A stretch of 64,000 bases of DNA from Bacilli bacterium (lineage in GTDB: Bacteria > Bacillota_I > Bacilli_A > RFN20 > CAG-288): NCBI GenBank assembly GCA_022652945.1, contig JALCRV010000001.1:195384-259383 (forward strand), given 5' to 3'. Position 1 is the first letter of the stretch; each line of letters starts with the position of its first letter. Of the stretch, positions 44,922 through 54,397 are shown in pieces. A program made the translations under genes and the position numbers. The notes beneath the pieces were generated by a model that saw nothing but the letters and a program-made list of their open reading frames with translations, was not told the DNA's origin and did no database searches.

Positions 44922-45551
44922 ATGAAACAGACCGAAAAGATGTTAAAAGGCGAACTATATAATTCAGGAGTCTCTGAATTAATAGAGATGAAAATAAAAG
45001 AGCAGGAACTTCTTTATGAGTTCAACCATCTCCATCCGAAAGAAACTTCCGAAAGAATCCGCCTGCTTCATCTTATTTTCCCGCATCTAGGCGCTAACGC
45101 CTGGATGGAACAAAGCTTGAAAGTGGAATATGGAGTCAACACCACCATCGGGGACAACTTCTACGCCAATTTCGACTGCAAATTCCATGACATCTGCCCG
45201 ATTAAAATCGGAGATAACGTCATGTTCGGGCCTAATGTCATCATCGCCACTCCGATGCATCCTCTGCTAGCGGAAGAAAGAAATCCTCAGCAGTTCCTTG
45301 ATGGCTTCTACAATATCGAATACGGCAAGCCTATCACCATCGGCAGCGGAGTCTGGCTAGCTGCCGGAGTCATCGTCTGCGGAGGAGTGACCATCGGGGA
45401 TGATGTCGTGATTGGGGCTGGATCAGTTGTCACCCACGATATTCCTTCGCATTCCTTAGCAGCCGGTGTTCCTTGTAAGGTTATCCGTCCGTTAAATGAG
45501 AAAGACAAGATGTTTTCGATAGACGAAAGGAATAAATGCCATACTGACTAA
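44922..45551 (+). CDS. Sugar O-acetyltransferase (Maa/LacA family)
   Basis: The 209-residue protein has the N-terminal maltose-acetyltransferase segment (MKQTEKMLKGELYNSG) and a left-handed beta-helix with hexapeptide repeats (ANFDCKFHDICPIKIGDNVMFGP, GVTIGDDVVIGAGSVVT). HPLLAEERN carries the expected active-site His region. It acetylates a sugar such as maltose, galactoside or glucose with acetyl-CoA; substrate unknown. AGGAAAGG lies before the ATG. Monocistronic with a strong terminator. Confidence 0.9.
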   Translation: MKQTEKMLKGELYNSGVSELIEMKIKEQELLYEFNHLHPKETSERIRLLHLIFPHLGANAWMEQSLKVEYGVNTTIGDNFYANFDCKFHDICPIKIGDNVMFGPNVIIATPMHPLLAEERNPQQFLDGFYNIEYGKPITIGSGVWLAAGVIVCGGVTIGDDVVIGAGSVVTHDIPSHSLAAGVPCKVIRPLNEKDKMFSIDERNKCHTD

Positions 45552-45564
45552 GTAAAACAGATAG

Positions 45565-45600
45565 AAAAATACCCGCTTCTTGATGAAAGCGGGTATTTTT
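45565..45600. terminator. Bidirectional terminator
   Basis: A perfect 14-bp stem, AAAAATACCCGCTT / AAGCGGGTATTTTT, with an 8-nt loop lies between convergent genes. Confidence 0.95.
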
Positions 45601-45606
45601 TGATTG

Positions 45607-47124
45607 CTAAGTCTTGCTGCTGGGGGTTGTATCTTCTTGGGTGTAAGCTTTCGTATGGACGTAACGATCCATCACATCGCATTGCTCTTTCATCTTGTTC
45701 AGATTGTTGAGCTTCCGGATCATCTCTGGAGTCGGGGCTTTAATTTCTACGAAGTCTCTTAAGGAAGATTCAGTCGAAATAACCATCGGGAGTTCGGAGC
45801 CTTTTTTGACCTTGGTCCGATTTTCTTCTTTCAAAACGCCGGAAAGTTTCAAGGATAGCTTAGCTAAAGCCGGGCCGGCAATTTCGTATAAGATACCGGA
45901 GAAGATAATAATCGCATTGATTTCTTCACCGTATTGGCTGAGATTTAAAGAAGGATCGGCGGTAAACATATTTAAAGCCAAAGCGGCAAGACCGATGGAG
46001 ATACCGGCCTGAGGTTCCATGGTGAGACCGATGTACTTAGTAATAGTAGCGGGAGACTTGGTTGCTAACCCACCGAGGAAATTGCCGACGTATTTCATAA
46101 TCAGTCGGGCGAAGAAATAGACCACGCCGATCACGCCGACGGTGACCATATAAGAAATCTTAAAGTTCATACCGGATAGGACGAAGAAAAGAAGAATGAT
46201 AGGTGCGGAGAAGTCCGCCACCTGCGAAAACATTTCATCATCGTTGGTGAAGTTAAGATACGTGGCGGCCATCACCATCACGCAAAGCAGAGGCGAAGCT
46301 AAGATGTTTTTGTTAATTACTTTCGCTAAACCGCAGATGCCAACCAGGAAAAGAATCGCCGCTACCATTAAAATAAGACGGTTATCTTTCGATCTAGTCG
46401 GGGAAATAGCGACTTTGGCCATAAACCAACCAACCAAGAAACCGAGCACGACAATGCCGGCGTTCACGATAATCGGCAGCCAGATGGTCTCCCACTGGGA
46501 AAAGTTTGCCCCACCGTTTTGCGCAGTCATGATTCCTAAAGCAATCCCCGAACAAACGGAGAAGGATAAAAGTCCGAAAACATCATCAATCGCATCCAGT
46601 TCAATCGCATAATCGACAAATTCCCCTTCGCAATGATATTCCCTGATGGTCATCAAAGTGGAAGCGGAAGAAGTCGTACCGCCGATGGATGCGATAACCA
46701 AGACAATCGGGGCCGGAAGATTAAAAGGCAGCAGGACAAAGAAGACCACAACCGAAGTCACAAAAGCCTGAATCAAAGCGATGATTGCGGGCTTCCAGCC
46801 ATTTCGTCTAATCATCTTTAAATTAAAATAACGTCCGGAAGCAAAAGCGATGAAGCCCAAGCCCACATCTGTGATAAATGACATGTTATCCAGAATCGCA
46901 TGAGCTCCGGTTTCAGAATCGGCTTGCGGAACCAGATTCAAAACGTAAGGCCCGATTAATATACCGGCGAAAATATAGGCCGTGACATTCGGTAGCTTCA
47001 GCTTCTTGGTAATTCTAGTAAGAAGGAAAGCCACGAGAAAAATAAAGACCAAACTGATGACGACTTGCGTTCCATCAGTGATGTGGTACTTTTCATAAAA
47101 TTGTTCTAAAAAATCTAAGCCCAT
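45607..47124 (-). CDS. CPA2-type monovalent cation:proton antiporter
   Basis: The 505-residue protein has about 12-13 membrane helices in the CPA2 (KefB/GerN-like) pattern: LKLPNVTAYIFAGILIGPYVL, GLGFIAFASG, and a helix with ELDAIDDVFGLLSFSV carrying the ion-binding Asp pair. A cytoplasmic tail of about 70 residues lacks a TrkA-N nucleotide-binding domain, unlike KefB. It probably exchanges Na+ or K+ for protons. Confidence 0.85.
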   Translation of the reverse strand: MGLDFLEQFYEKYHITDGTQVVISLVFIFLVAFLLTRITKKLKLPNVTAYIFAGILIGPYVLNLVPQADSETGAHAILDNMSFITDVGLGFIAFASGRYFNLKMIRRNGWKPAIIALIQAFVTSVVVFFVLLPFNLPAPIVLVIASIGGTTSSASTLMTIREYHCEGEFVDYAIELDAIDDVFGLLSFSVCSGIALGIMTAQNGGANFSQWETIWLPIIVNAGIVVLGFLVGWFMAKVAISPTRSKDNRLILMVAAILFLVGICGLAKVINKNILASPLLCVMVMAATYLNFTNDDEMFSQVADFSAPIILLFFVLSGMNFKISYMVTVGVIGVVYFFARLIMKYVGNFLGGLATKSPATITKYIGLTMEPQAGISIGLAALALNMFTADPSLNLSQYGEEINAIIIFSGILYEIAGPALAKLSLKLSGVLKEENRTKVKKGSELPMVISTESSLRDFVEIKAPTPEMIRKLNNLNKMKEQCDVMDRYVHTKAYTQEDTTPSSKT

Positions 47125-47275
47125 ATTGACCTCATGTAAACCCTTTCATTTTATGTATTTTAAAGGGCGTAACAAGATTATAGGTTAACTTAATTGAAGA
47201 AACAACCTAAAAATAGCCTTTTTTTGACTTTCTTTGTCGTAACGGCCTTGGTCTTGGAAAAGCAGGTGGGAAAAG

Positions 47276-49213
47276 TTAGTTTTTCTCAGTGTTTGCCTTG
47301 CGGTTGCCACGCCATAATCTCAAGGAGTTCAAAACCGCTAAAACCATCGTCCCGACATCGGCAACCATCGCTAAATACATATTGGCGTACCCGGCGATGG
47401 CCAAAGCCAAGATAGCAGCCTTAACGACTAAGATGAAAGTGATATCTTCATAGACGATTTTCATCGTTTTCTTCGCGATGGCTTTTGTGATGGCCAGTTT
47501 AGCTAAATCATCATTGAGAATCACGACATCCGCAGATTCATTGGCGGCATCAGAGCCCAAAGAGCCCATGGAAGTTCCGACATCTGCCGCCAATAAGGAA
47601 GGCGCATCATTAACTCCATCTCCGACATAGACGGTCTTTTTCGAACTGGCTTTTATCTCAGCCAATTTATCGAGCTTATCCTGCGGTAACAAGTCCCCGT
47701 AGGCTTGGTCGATGCCTAATTGTTCGGCGGTCTTTTGAGCGATAGCCTGCTTATCACCTGAAAGCATGATCAGCTTTTTAACATCGAGAGCTTTTAAGTC
47801 TGCTAAGGATTCTTTAGCGTTATCTTTAACAATATCTGAAATAATGGCATATCCTTCATAATGATGATTCTTAATCAAGTAAAGAGCTTTATAAGGGGTT
47901 TTGATTTCTTCGACATCCTCACCTTCTTCTTTCGCAAACAAATAATCGCCAAGGAAGTAACTATCTTCCCCGATCTTGCCTCGGATTCCCTTACCTGGGA
48001 TATTCTCAAAATCAGTGACTTTCTTTAATTCTTTCGGATCGACTCTCTTCAAGATAGACAGAGCGATCGGATGGGTAGAATTCTGTTCCAAAGAAGCGAT
48101 CAGGACCAACGTGGCCTGGTCTTTAAACGAGACCACTTCGAACTTGCCTTGGGTTAAAGTCCCGGTCTTATCGAAGACAAAACTGTCTGCTTTGGCGTAG
48201 TTCTCCAAAGCCTGCCCTCCTTTAATTAAAATCCCTTCCTTCGAGGCTTTACCAATAGAAATGAAGAAAGAAAGCGGGACGGATATGATCAAAGCGCACG
48301 GGCAAGAAATAATCAGCATATTGCAGGCTTCGTATAAAGCCTTCTGATAAACTCCACCCCAACCATCGATGCCCCACATAATAAAGAACACCGCTACCGC
48401 CAAGAAAACGACGGAAGGAGTATAGATCTTCGAAAATCTTTCGATGAATCGCTCGGACTTGGATTTTTTCCCTTCCTCGGAAGAAATCAACTCGAGGATT
48501 TTTGAAAGCGTTGAGTCCTTAAAGACTTTAGAAACCTGGACAACGATCACTCCATCGAGGTTGATTGAGCCCGAGAAGACCTGAGTAGTGGAAAAGACCC
48601 CGACCGCTTTAGGTAAAGACTCTCCGGTCAGAGAAGACATATCCAACGATGAATTTCCTTCCACGACAATCCCATCGACAGGGACTTTCTCCCCAGGGAG
48701 AATTTTGATTTTGTCTCCGACCCTCAATGCTTCCGGCTCCGTTTCTTGAACGTTTCCATCCTCAGTAAGAAGATGGGCCTTTAAAGGCATATTGTTAACC
48801 AGTTTGGAGATTGATTCTTTTGATTTGGCTTCCGCATAATCCTCGAGGATTTCCCCTAGATGATAAAACACCATGACAAAAACCGCTTCATCGTAAGAAG
48901 CGATGACCATCGCCCCCAAAGTACCGATCACCATCAAAAAATGTTCATCGAGGAAATGTCCGTGACCAAAGGAAAGAATCGCCGCCAAAAAGACATCATA
49001 AGCCATTACAACATAGCCCGAAATCACCAAAGTCAAGACCGCATAAGAAGGCAAAGAAGGTATCTTGGTGCCACAGAAGACTAAGGCCAAAGAAACGGCC
49101 ATTCTAATAAAGATATAGATTCTTTTGGCCTTTTCTTCTTTAAAAGGCCAGCCGAGAATGCTTTCTCCTTCTTCTTTTTTCTCGCTTTTAATCGAACAGC
49201 TTTCACATTCCAT
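47276..49213 (-). CDS. P1B-type heavy-metal ATPase (Zn/Cd/Pb exporter type)
   Basis: The track start lies inside the arsR gene; the ATG at 49213 has AGAGG upstream and gives 645 residues. ISCPCALIISVPLSF is the CPC metal site of Zn/Cd/Pb pumps, DKTGTLTQGKFEV the phosphorylation site, NSTHPIALSIL the HP motif and VGDGVNDAPSL the hinge. The N-terminus has only CESCSIK before the first helix, so the usual metal-binding HMA domain is missing. It exports divalent metals from the cytoplasm. The ArsR regulator gene lies 37 nt upstream, forming a typical metal-resistance operon. Confidence 0.9.
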   Translation of the reverse strand: MECESCSIKSEKKEEGESILGWPFKEEKAKRIYIFIRMAVSLALVFCGTKIPSLPSYAVLTLVISGYVVMAYDVFLAAILSFGHGHFLDEHFLMVIGTLGAMVIASYDEAVFVMVFYHLGEILEDYAEAKSKESISKLVNNMPLKAHLLTEDGNVQETEPEALRVGDKIKILPGEKVPVDGIVVEGNSSLDMSSLTGESLPKAVGVFSTTQVFSGSINLDGVIVVQVSKVFKDSTLSKILELISSEEGKKSKSERFIERFSKIYTPSVVFLAVAVFFIMWGIDGWGGVYQKALYEACNMLIISCPCALIISVPLSFFISIGKASKEGILIKGGQALENYAKADSFVFDKTGTLTQGKFEVVSFKDQATLVLIASLEQNSTHPIALSILKRVDPKELKKVTDFENIPGKGIRGKIGEDSYFLGDYLFAKEEGEDVEEIKTPYKALYLIKNHHYEGYAIISDIVKDNAKESLADLKALDVKKLIMLSGDKQAIAQKTAEQLGIDQAYGDLLPQDKLDKLAEIKASSKKTVYVGDGVNDAPSLLAADVGTSMGSLGSDAANESADVVILNDDLAKLAITKAIAKKTMKIVYEDITFILVVKAAILALAIAGYANMYLAMVADVGTMVLAVLNSLRLWRGNRKANTEKN

Positions 49214-49250
49214 ATATTTGCCTCTTTTTTCGAAAGCAGAAGTAACCGGA

Positions 49251-49619
49251 CTAGTTATTCTTCTCTCTGATATGCTCCAGACCCATGAAGAAAATAGCCT
49301 TGACATGTTCATCCTTTAAGGAATAAATGACCTGTTTGCCTTTTTTCTTAAAGGTCACTAAGTCGTTAGCTTTTAAAATCGCCAAGTGATGAGAGATATT
49401 AGACTGGGTAGCCCCTAAGGATTCCGAAAGATCACATACGCACATATTTTCTTCAAACAAGGCGTAGATAATCCTGATTCTCATCGGATCAGAAAAGACC
49501 GAATACAAATTGCCGAGTTTGTTGAACTCGTCCATTGTCAGCATCTTATCCTTGACGGAAGCCACCACGTCCTTATGCGCCTTATATTCCTGACAGACTT
49601 CTATTTCGTCTTTTTCCAT
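49251..49619 (-). CDS. ArsR/SmtB-family metal-sensing repressor (CadC-like)
   Basis: The 122-residue protein has the ArsR winged helix (LGATQSNISHHLAILKANDLV). CVCDL supplies the pair of Cys typical of the CadC alpha-3 site, joined by the N-terminal Cys (EVCQEYK), and DEHVKAIFFMGLEHI gives Asp/His of an SmtB-type alpha-5 site. It should leave DNA on binding Zn, Cd or Pb and release the downstream ATPase gene. A TATGAA-N6-TTCATA operator lies 20 nt before its start. AGGAGG precedes the ATG. Confidence 0.92.
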   Translation of the reverse strand: MEKDEIEVCQEYKAHKDVVASVKDKMLTMDEFNKLGNLYSVFSDPMRIRIIYALFEENMCVCDLSESLGATQSNISHHLAILKANDLVTFKKKGKQVIYSLKDEHVKAIFFMGLEHIREKNN

Positions 49620-49630
49620 AAGAGCCTCCT

Positions 49631-49658
49631 ATATGAACGTATGAACAATCATTCATAT
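49631..49658. promoter_or_regulatory. ArsR/SmtB-type operator
   Basis: TATGAA-CAATCA-TTCATA (49640-49657) is a 6-bp inverted repeat with 6-nt spacing; a further ATATGAA half-site at 49631-49637 can pair with TTCATAT. This is the usual ArsR-family operator form, directly upstream of the regulator gene. Confidence 0.75.
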
Positions 49659-49734
49659 AACAACCACAATATAAACGTTGGCTTTTTCTAAGTCAAGGCT
49701 TAAGATAATAATTACCACGGAGGTTTATATATCA

Positions 49735-50706
49735 ATGACCAAGGTTTCCATCGTCGTTCCTTTATATAACGAAGAAGAAATGTTCCCGCTGTACATCAAA
49801 AAAGCCAGCGAGTTATTTAAAGACAACGACAAATACTCTTTCGATTATGTTTTCGTTAATGATGGCTCGAAAGATAAGACATTAGAATAAATCAAAAAAG
49901 CCGCGGAAGGCAGAGACGATATTTCTTACGTTTCCTTCTCCCGCAATTTCGGACAGGATCCGGCTTTAGCCGCTGGGTTAGAAAAAGCCAAAGGCGATGT
50001 CATCATCACTATGGACTGCGATTTCCAAGATCCGCCCGAACTGGTCTTCCAGATGCTAGAAAAATACGAAGAAGGATATGAAATCGTCCATCCGCAGCGT
50101 ACTTCCCGCCAGGGTGATAACTGGATGAAACGTCATACCTCTGGAGCTTTCTATAAGACCATCAATAAAATCGCCGGTAAAGAGGTTCTGCCTCCGAATA
50201 CCAGCCAATTTAAGTTGATGTCGAGAAAGGCTGTCGATGTCCTTAACTCGATGCCGGAAAAGCTGAAGCTTATGCGTTCGGAAGTCCCTTTCGTCGGCTT
50301 TAAGGTCTGCTTTATTCCCTTCGAAAGAAAAGAAAGAGCGGCCGGCAAGACAAAATACAATTACTCCAAGATGTTCAATCTCGCCTTCCACACCATCACC
50401 GCTTCCACGCTTAATCCTTTAGATTGGCCTTTGAAGTTTGGAATCGGCTGGGGAGGATTCTCCTTTATCGGCTTCGTGGTCTTCATGATTCTTTTCTTAG
50501 TCTCTTCGACTAATGGGACTTATCAGAACGTGGAGATCTATATGACGTTCTTCATCATCTTCGCTGTTTTCCTGTGTCTAGCCGTTTTGTCCTTAATCCT
50601 CGCTGTCCCCTGCTTATACTTAAAAGACATCTATCTTAATACCCAAGCTCGTCCGACTTATATCGTCGCTGAGGAAAAAGACTCTCCTAAAAGTTTAAAG
50701 AAGTAA
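49735..50706 (+). pseudogene. Family 2 glycosyltransferase (GtrB/DPM1-like) interrupted by one in-frame TAA
   Basis: The track shows two ORFs in the same frame, 49678-49890 and 50011-50706. Joining them through the single TAA at 49888-49890 gives one 323-codon gene with normal family length. The first part has KVSIVVPLYNEEEMF and FVNDGSKDKTLE; the codons after the stop continue IKKAAEGRD, SFSRNFGQDPALAAGLEKAKGD and DCDFQDPPEL with the Asp motif. Two C-terminal membrane helices follow, as in bactoprenol-phosphate glucosyl or mannosyl transferases. The start is the ATG at 49735, with CGGAGG upstream. Recent inactivation, assembly error, or read-through are all possible. The reading frame is otherwise intact. 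Confidence 0.85.
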
Positions 50707-50710
50707 AAGA

Positions 50711-50756
50711 AAAAGACCCGTCAGAAGTTCTTTAGCTTCAAATTGACGGGTCTTTT
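50711..50756. terminator. Bidirectional terminator
   Basis: AAAAGACCCGTCA (50711-50723) pairs perfectly with TGACGGGTCTTTT (50744-50756), between convergent genes. Confidence 0.92.
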
Positions 50757-50763
50757 ATATTGG

Positions 50764-51855
50764 TTATTTGCTGTTATTATAGACGCCGAGATTGATATAT
50801 CTCTCTTGGGAAGTCGACCCAGCGTGGTTAGCTTTAAGATAAGCGGTCGTCGGTTGATATAAGGACCATTTATCTTTCGAGACCAGGAGGAAGTCTCCAG
50901 CGACATATCTATAATATTGATTCTCATTCCCCTCACCGAAGAGATGTTTAGCGATCACTTCTTCATTCGAGAAGATATAGAACTTATCTCCGTAATACTT
51001 CTCAGCTAAGGAACGGAATTCCTTTTCCCGGCCTTTTTTAACATAGAAAGAAGCCGCTCTAGCTTCCAAGCCGAAATCTTTAAAGCTTAAGCAGTCCATA
51101 AAGTCCTCATGGTCAGCGATCGACAGATATTGATTATCGATATGTCCGTGATCCGCCAAAGTAATAAAAAGAACATCCGGATACATCTGAGTAAGTTTTT
51201 TAACTTCTTCATCGAGTTCACGGACGACATTCTCAACCTCGGAAGAATGGACTCCGAATTCATGTAAGGTCGCATCCGGGTCGGTCCAGTAAGAATAAAG
51301 GAAATCGACTTCTTTAAGTCTTAAAGCCGTCTGGATGAAATGGTTCTTCGCAGTCGGAGGCTGCAAAGTAAAACCCATCAGTTTCTCCGCCTTATATTTT
51401 CCGCCTTTATTGATTATCTGATCAAGTTGCTCAGTCGGCAATAGTTCCCAGGAAGTCGGAGCGGAAACATTGTTAGACCCGATAAAGGTGGAGGGATAAA
51501 CAGTAATCGGGCGAGAAAACATCGGCAGTTTCTCCGTCCATCCCATCCAACCGGTTTCCATAGGGTATTTTCCGGTCAGAAGCGAAGTCGTAGCGGCCAC
51601 GGTGGTCGGAGGGAAAACCGAGGTGATCTTAAAATAACGATGTTCATAAATATACGGGGCGTGATGACGATGGATATATTGAATCGAGGAACCGAAACCA
51701 TCTAAAAGGATCAGACAGAGTTTTCTTCCCGGGACACCATTTTTCTTTAAAAGATCATCCAGAGGTTTATAAGTCTCGTGAAAGGTCTGACAGCCGTAAG
51801 CCTTTAAGATCGAATTGGCGATGTTTACTAGATTCTCCCCTTTTTGATAGAACAT
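50764..51855 (-). CDS. Alkaline phosphatase superfamily phosphodiesterase/pyrophosphatase
   Basis: The 363-residue protein is of the type I phosphodiesterase/nucleotide pyrophosphatase kind: LILLDGFGSS (metal Asp), FPPTTVAATTSLLTG (nucleophile Thr), ADHGHIDNQY and IADHEDF (metal ligands). No signal peptide is visible, so it is probably cytoplasmic. The substrate could be a nucleotide sugar, phosphonate or lipid-linked phosphate. AGGAGGG precedes the ATG. It lies 12 nt downstream of rsuA. Confidence 0.85.
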   Translation of the reverse strand: MFYQKGENLVNIANSILKAYGCQTFHETYKPLDDLLKKNGVPGRKLCLILLDGFGSSIQYIHRHHAPYIYEHRYFKITSVFPPTTVAATTSLLTGKYPMETGWMGWTEKLPMFSRPITVYPSTFIGSNNVSAPTSWELLPTEQLDQIINKGGKYKAEKLMGFTLQPPTAKNHFIQTALRLKEVDFLYSYWTDPDATLHEFGVHSSEVENVVRELDEEVKKLTQMYPDVLFITLADHGHIDNQYLSIADHEDFMDCLSFKDFGLEARAASFYVKKGREKEFRSLAEKYYGDKFYIFSNEEVIAKHLFGEGNENQYYRYVAGDFLLVSKDKWSLYQPTTAYLKANHAGSTSQERYINLGVYNNSK

Positions 51856-51867
51856 CTTTCCCTCCTT

Positions 51868-52590
51868 TTAAGACTCCATGCCGACAAGCTTTTTTAAATT
51901 CAGGACTTCTTCCGGAGAGAGATTTCTCATCTCTCCTTCCTTTAAATCACCGAGGACTAAGAAACCCAGGCGGATTCTTCTTAAGGACATAACATCGTAA
52001 CCGAAACGATGGAACATCCTTTTTATTTCGTGATATTTGCCTTCTTTAACGATAATATCCGCTTCCAGAGGAGAAAGCAAAGTCAAAGAAGCGGGTTTGA
52101 TTGCTTCTTCACCTTCATCAAGAACCACACCTTCCAAAAGAAGCTTTAAACGATCCTTTTCCCCTAAAGGATGATTCAATTCCGCCACATATTCCTTTTC
52201 AATCCCCAGGTTAGGATGAATCAGACGGTTATTAAGTTTTCCGTTATCAGTAATCAGTAGGACTCCGGTCGTATCCGCATCAAGTCTTCCAACGATCCTC
52301 GCTCTTTTTTTCAAAGACGGATCGATCAGATTCAAGACGGAAGGATAAAGTTCATCGATAGTTGAACACATATAGCCTTGAGGCTTATTCATCAGAATAT
52401 AGAATTCTCTCTGATAGGTAAGAAGTTTACCGTCTAAAGTAACCTTGTTCTTCTCCGGATCAAAAAGAAAACCTTCATCGGTAATAATATTTCCGTCTAT
52501 TAAGACCTTTTCGCTGCGGATGGCTTTCTTACAGTGCTTTCTAGTGCCTACCCCCATCTCCGAAAGGAAACGATCAAGCCTCATCTTCAT
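51868..52590 (-). CDS. rsuA: 16S rRNA pseudouridine synthase RsuA
   Basis: The 240-residue enzyme has an N-terminal S4 RNA-binding domain (MRLDRFLSEMGVGTRKHCKKAI) and the RsuA/RluB catalytic domain with GRLDADTTGVLL (catalytic Asp), NKPQGYMCS and EGKYHEIKRMF. RsuA modifies U516 of 16S rRNA; RluB-like activity on 23S cannot be fully excluded. The start overlaps the DUF368 gene by 4 nt. Confidence 0.9.
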   Translation of the reverse strand: MKMRLDRFLSEMGVGTRKHCKKAIRSEKVLIDGNIITDEGFLFDPEKNKVTLDGKLLTYQREFYILMNKPQGYMCSTIDELYPSVLNLIDPSLKKRARIVGRLDADTTGVLLITDNGKLNNRLIHPNLGIEKEYVAELNHPLGEKDRLKLLLEGVVLDEGEEAIKPASLTLLSPLEADIIVKEGKYHEIKRMFHRFGYDVMSLRRIRLGFLVLGDLKEGEMRNLSPEEVLNLKKLVGMES

Positions 52591-53573
52591 TTCTGAATCT
52601 CTTCCGTTTTTGTAGCTTGTTTGGCCTTCTTATCAGAAAGATAGAAGAAGAACATAAATAAGGCGGTAGAGACAACAAGAAGGATGGCTCCTAAGCCGAG
52701 ATGCCAACCAAAGGACAGAGTGGAAGGAAATAAGCCTTTCGGAAACTTACCCATCGAATCCACACCGACAATAAAAGGATGGAAGATAGCGTAGATTGAG
52801 CCGATAATGAATCCGATAATAGCCATATAAGTCACATACTCATATTTCTTCAATAGATATCCCATCGCTTTAGAAGACAAGAAGAAACCGATTAAGATCC
52901 CGAAGCAGAAGATGAAGATATATACCGTATCTAAGCCCATCGACTGATGGGCTCCTAAGAAATCTCGAAGAAGATTCATAATCGGATTATAAAAGCCGAA
53001 GATGAATAAGAGCAACGCTCCTGAGACTCCCGGGATCACCAAAGCGAAAGAACCGATAATTCCCATCACCAGACAAAGCAAGCAACCGACAAAGGTAATC
53101 GCGGATAAGTCATAATTACCTAACCCGGGGATAAAACAAAGTCCGACCACGAAAGCCAACGAAACCACAAAAGCGACAATTCCCTGCCAATTCGGCACTC
53201 TTTTTACTTTTTGATATAAAGTAGGAAGCCCGGCGATCACCAGACCTGCAAAAACGCAGGAGAGTCCGAAAGGAATCGCATCCAGAGCGAGTTCAATCGG
53301 CTTCAAAGTCGCTCCGAAACCCAAGACTACACCGATCATAATCGGCAGGAGAAACAAGAAAGAGTCTTTGAACTTATGGAATAGATTCCCGACCGCTTCG
53401 ATCATCGGATCATAGACCCTGACCAAGACCGCAGTCGTGCCTCCGGAAGCTCCAGGAACATTTGAAGAAAGCCCGATCGCTACGCCTTTAAAGAAATCGA
53501 CGAGCCATTCTTTCCAGCCTCTTTTAGCTTCCTTTTCCGGCTGAGCAGTTTTCTGTTCTTCTTGTTTTTCCAT
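52587..53573 (-). CDS. DUF368 membrane protein (PopT family, polyprenyl-phosphate translocase)
   Basis: The 328-residue protein has about eight helices and the DUF368 signature KGVAIGLSSNVPGASGGT near the N-terminus, with a second GSFALVIPGVSGALLL repeat. DUF368 proteins (PopT) were shown to recycle undecaprenyl phosphate across the membrane for cell-wall synthesis; I infer the same here from family membership. An acidic/basic tail ends the protein. Coupled to rsuA by a 4-nt overlap. Confidence 0.88.
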   Translation of the reverse strand: MEKQEEQKTAQPEKEAKRGWKEWLVDFFKGVAIGLSSNVPGASGGTTAVLVRVYDPMIEAVGNLFHKFKDSFLFLLPIMIGVVLGFGATLKPIELALDAIPFGLSCVFAGLVIAGLPTLYQKVKRVPNWQGIVAFVVSLAFVVGLCFIPGLGNYDLSAITFVGCLLCLVMGIIGSFALVIPGVSGALLLFIFGFYNPIMNLLRDFLGAHQSMGLDTVYIFIFCFGILIGFFLSSKAMGYLLKKYEYVTYMAIIGFIIGSIYAIFHPFIVGVDSMGKFPKGLFPSTLSFGWHLGLGAILLVVSTALFMFFFYLSDKKAKQATKTEEIQK

Positions 53574-53622
53574 TTTTAAAAGTTATCCTTTTCTATATGT
53601 CTATTGAAGAATTATAAATTAT

Positions 53623-54258
53623 CTAACGAAAGAAAGGGTTGTTTTTCTTTTCTTCTCCGAGTTTTGTAATCCCTCCGTGACCCGGATAACAGACTAAAAG
53701 ATCTGATAAGGCCTTCAGTTTCATTAAGGAAGGAAAGACTTCCTGAGCATCTCCACCTTGGAAATCAGTCCGACCGATGGAGCCTTTAAATAAGGTATCT
53801 CCAGTAAAAAGCGCATTATCTTCTTCCGAAAGGAAGCAGGAACTGCCCTGAGTATGGAAAGGAGTATGGATGACTTTGATCTTCAATTCTCCAAAAGTCA
53901 GGACCTGTTCATCTTTAACCAAGACCGGATCGAAGTCGATATTGAGCTTTTCATGTTCTTCTTCCGCTCCGTTCATCGAATCGGTCATCAGCATTTCATA
54001 ATCTTCCTCTTCTAGATACACCGGAATCGAGTAATCGAAAGAATTAAGGAAATGCTTAACGCCTCTGATATGATCGAAATGAGCGTGGGTCAGTAAAAGA
54101 CCGAGGACTTTAGTGTTGTTGGCTTTGATATAGTTTTCGACGTTATCGGTCTTATCACCCATATCAATAACAATGCAAGGTTTCCCTCTTCTTCCCACCA
54201 CATAAGTGTTGCAGATCAGTTCATCGACATCGTCGTCGTGACGGAACGCTTTAATCAT
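53623..54258 (-). CDS. MBL-fold hydrolase (glyoxalase II-like, YqgX type)
   Basis: The 211-residue protein carries THAHFDHIRGVKHF (HxHxDH metal site), HTPFHTQGSSCF, LFTGDTLFKGSIGRTD and CYPGHGG, the pattern of short glyoxalase II-like hydrolases without the C-terminal glutathione domain. In Bacillota these act on thioesters, perhaps in methylglyoxal removal, which would suit a cell with DHAP from rhamnose. The precise substrate is unknown. GAGGTGG lies before the ATG. Confidence 0.87.
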   Translation of the reverse strand: MIKAFRHDDDVDELICNTYVVGRRGKPCIVIDMGDKTDNVENYIKANNTKVLGLLLTHAHFDHIRGVKHFLNSFDYSIPVYLEEEDYEMLMTDSMNGAEEEHEKLNIDFDPVLVKDEQVLTFGELKIKVIHTPFHTQGSSCFLSEEDNALFTGDTLFKGSIGRTDFQGGDAQEVFPSLMKLKALSDLLVCYPGHGGITKLGEEKKNNPFFR

Positions 54259-54397
54259 AAAAGGATATCCACCTCTATAAAGATGATTATAGCAAACAAA
54301 ACAAGGATAGAAAGAATTAAGCCTAACTATTAAGCGATATTCCCTTCTTCAAGCAAGAAGATGATATATAATTATTACCAAATGGAGGCTGAAGAAA

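Noticed and set aside
53574-54397. Possible folate or glycine riboswitch before glyA
   Set aside because: The leader after TATAAT is under 30 nt, too short for such elements.
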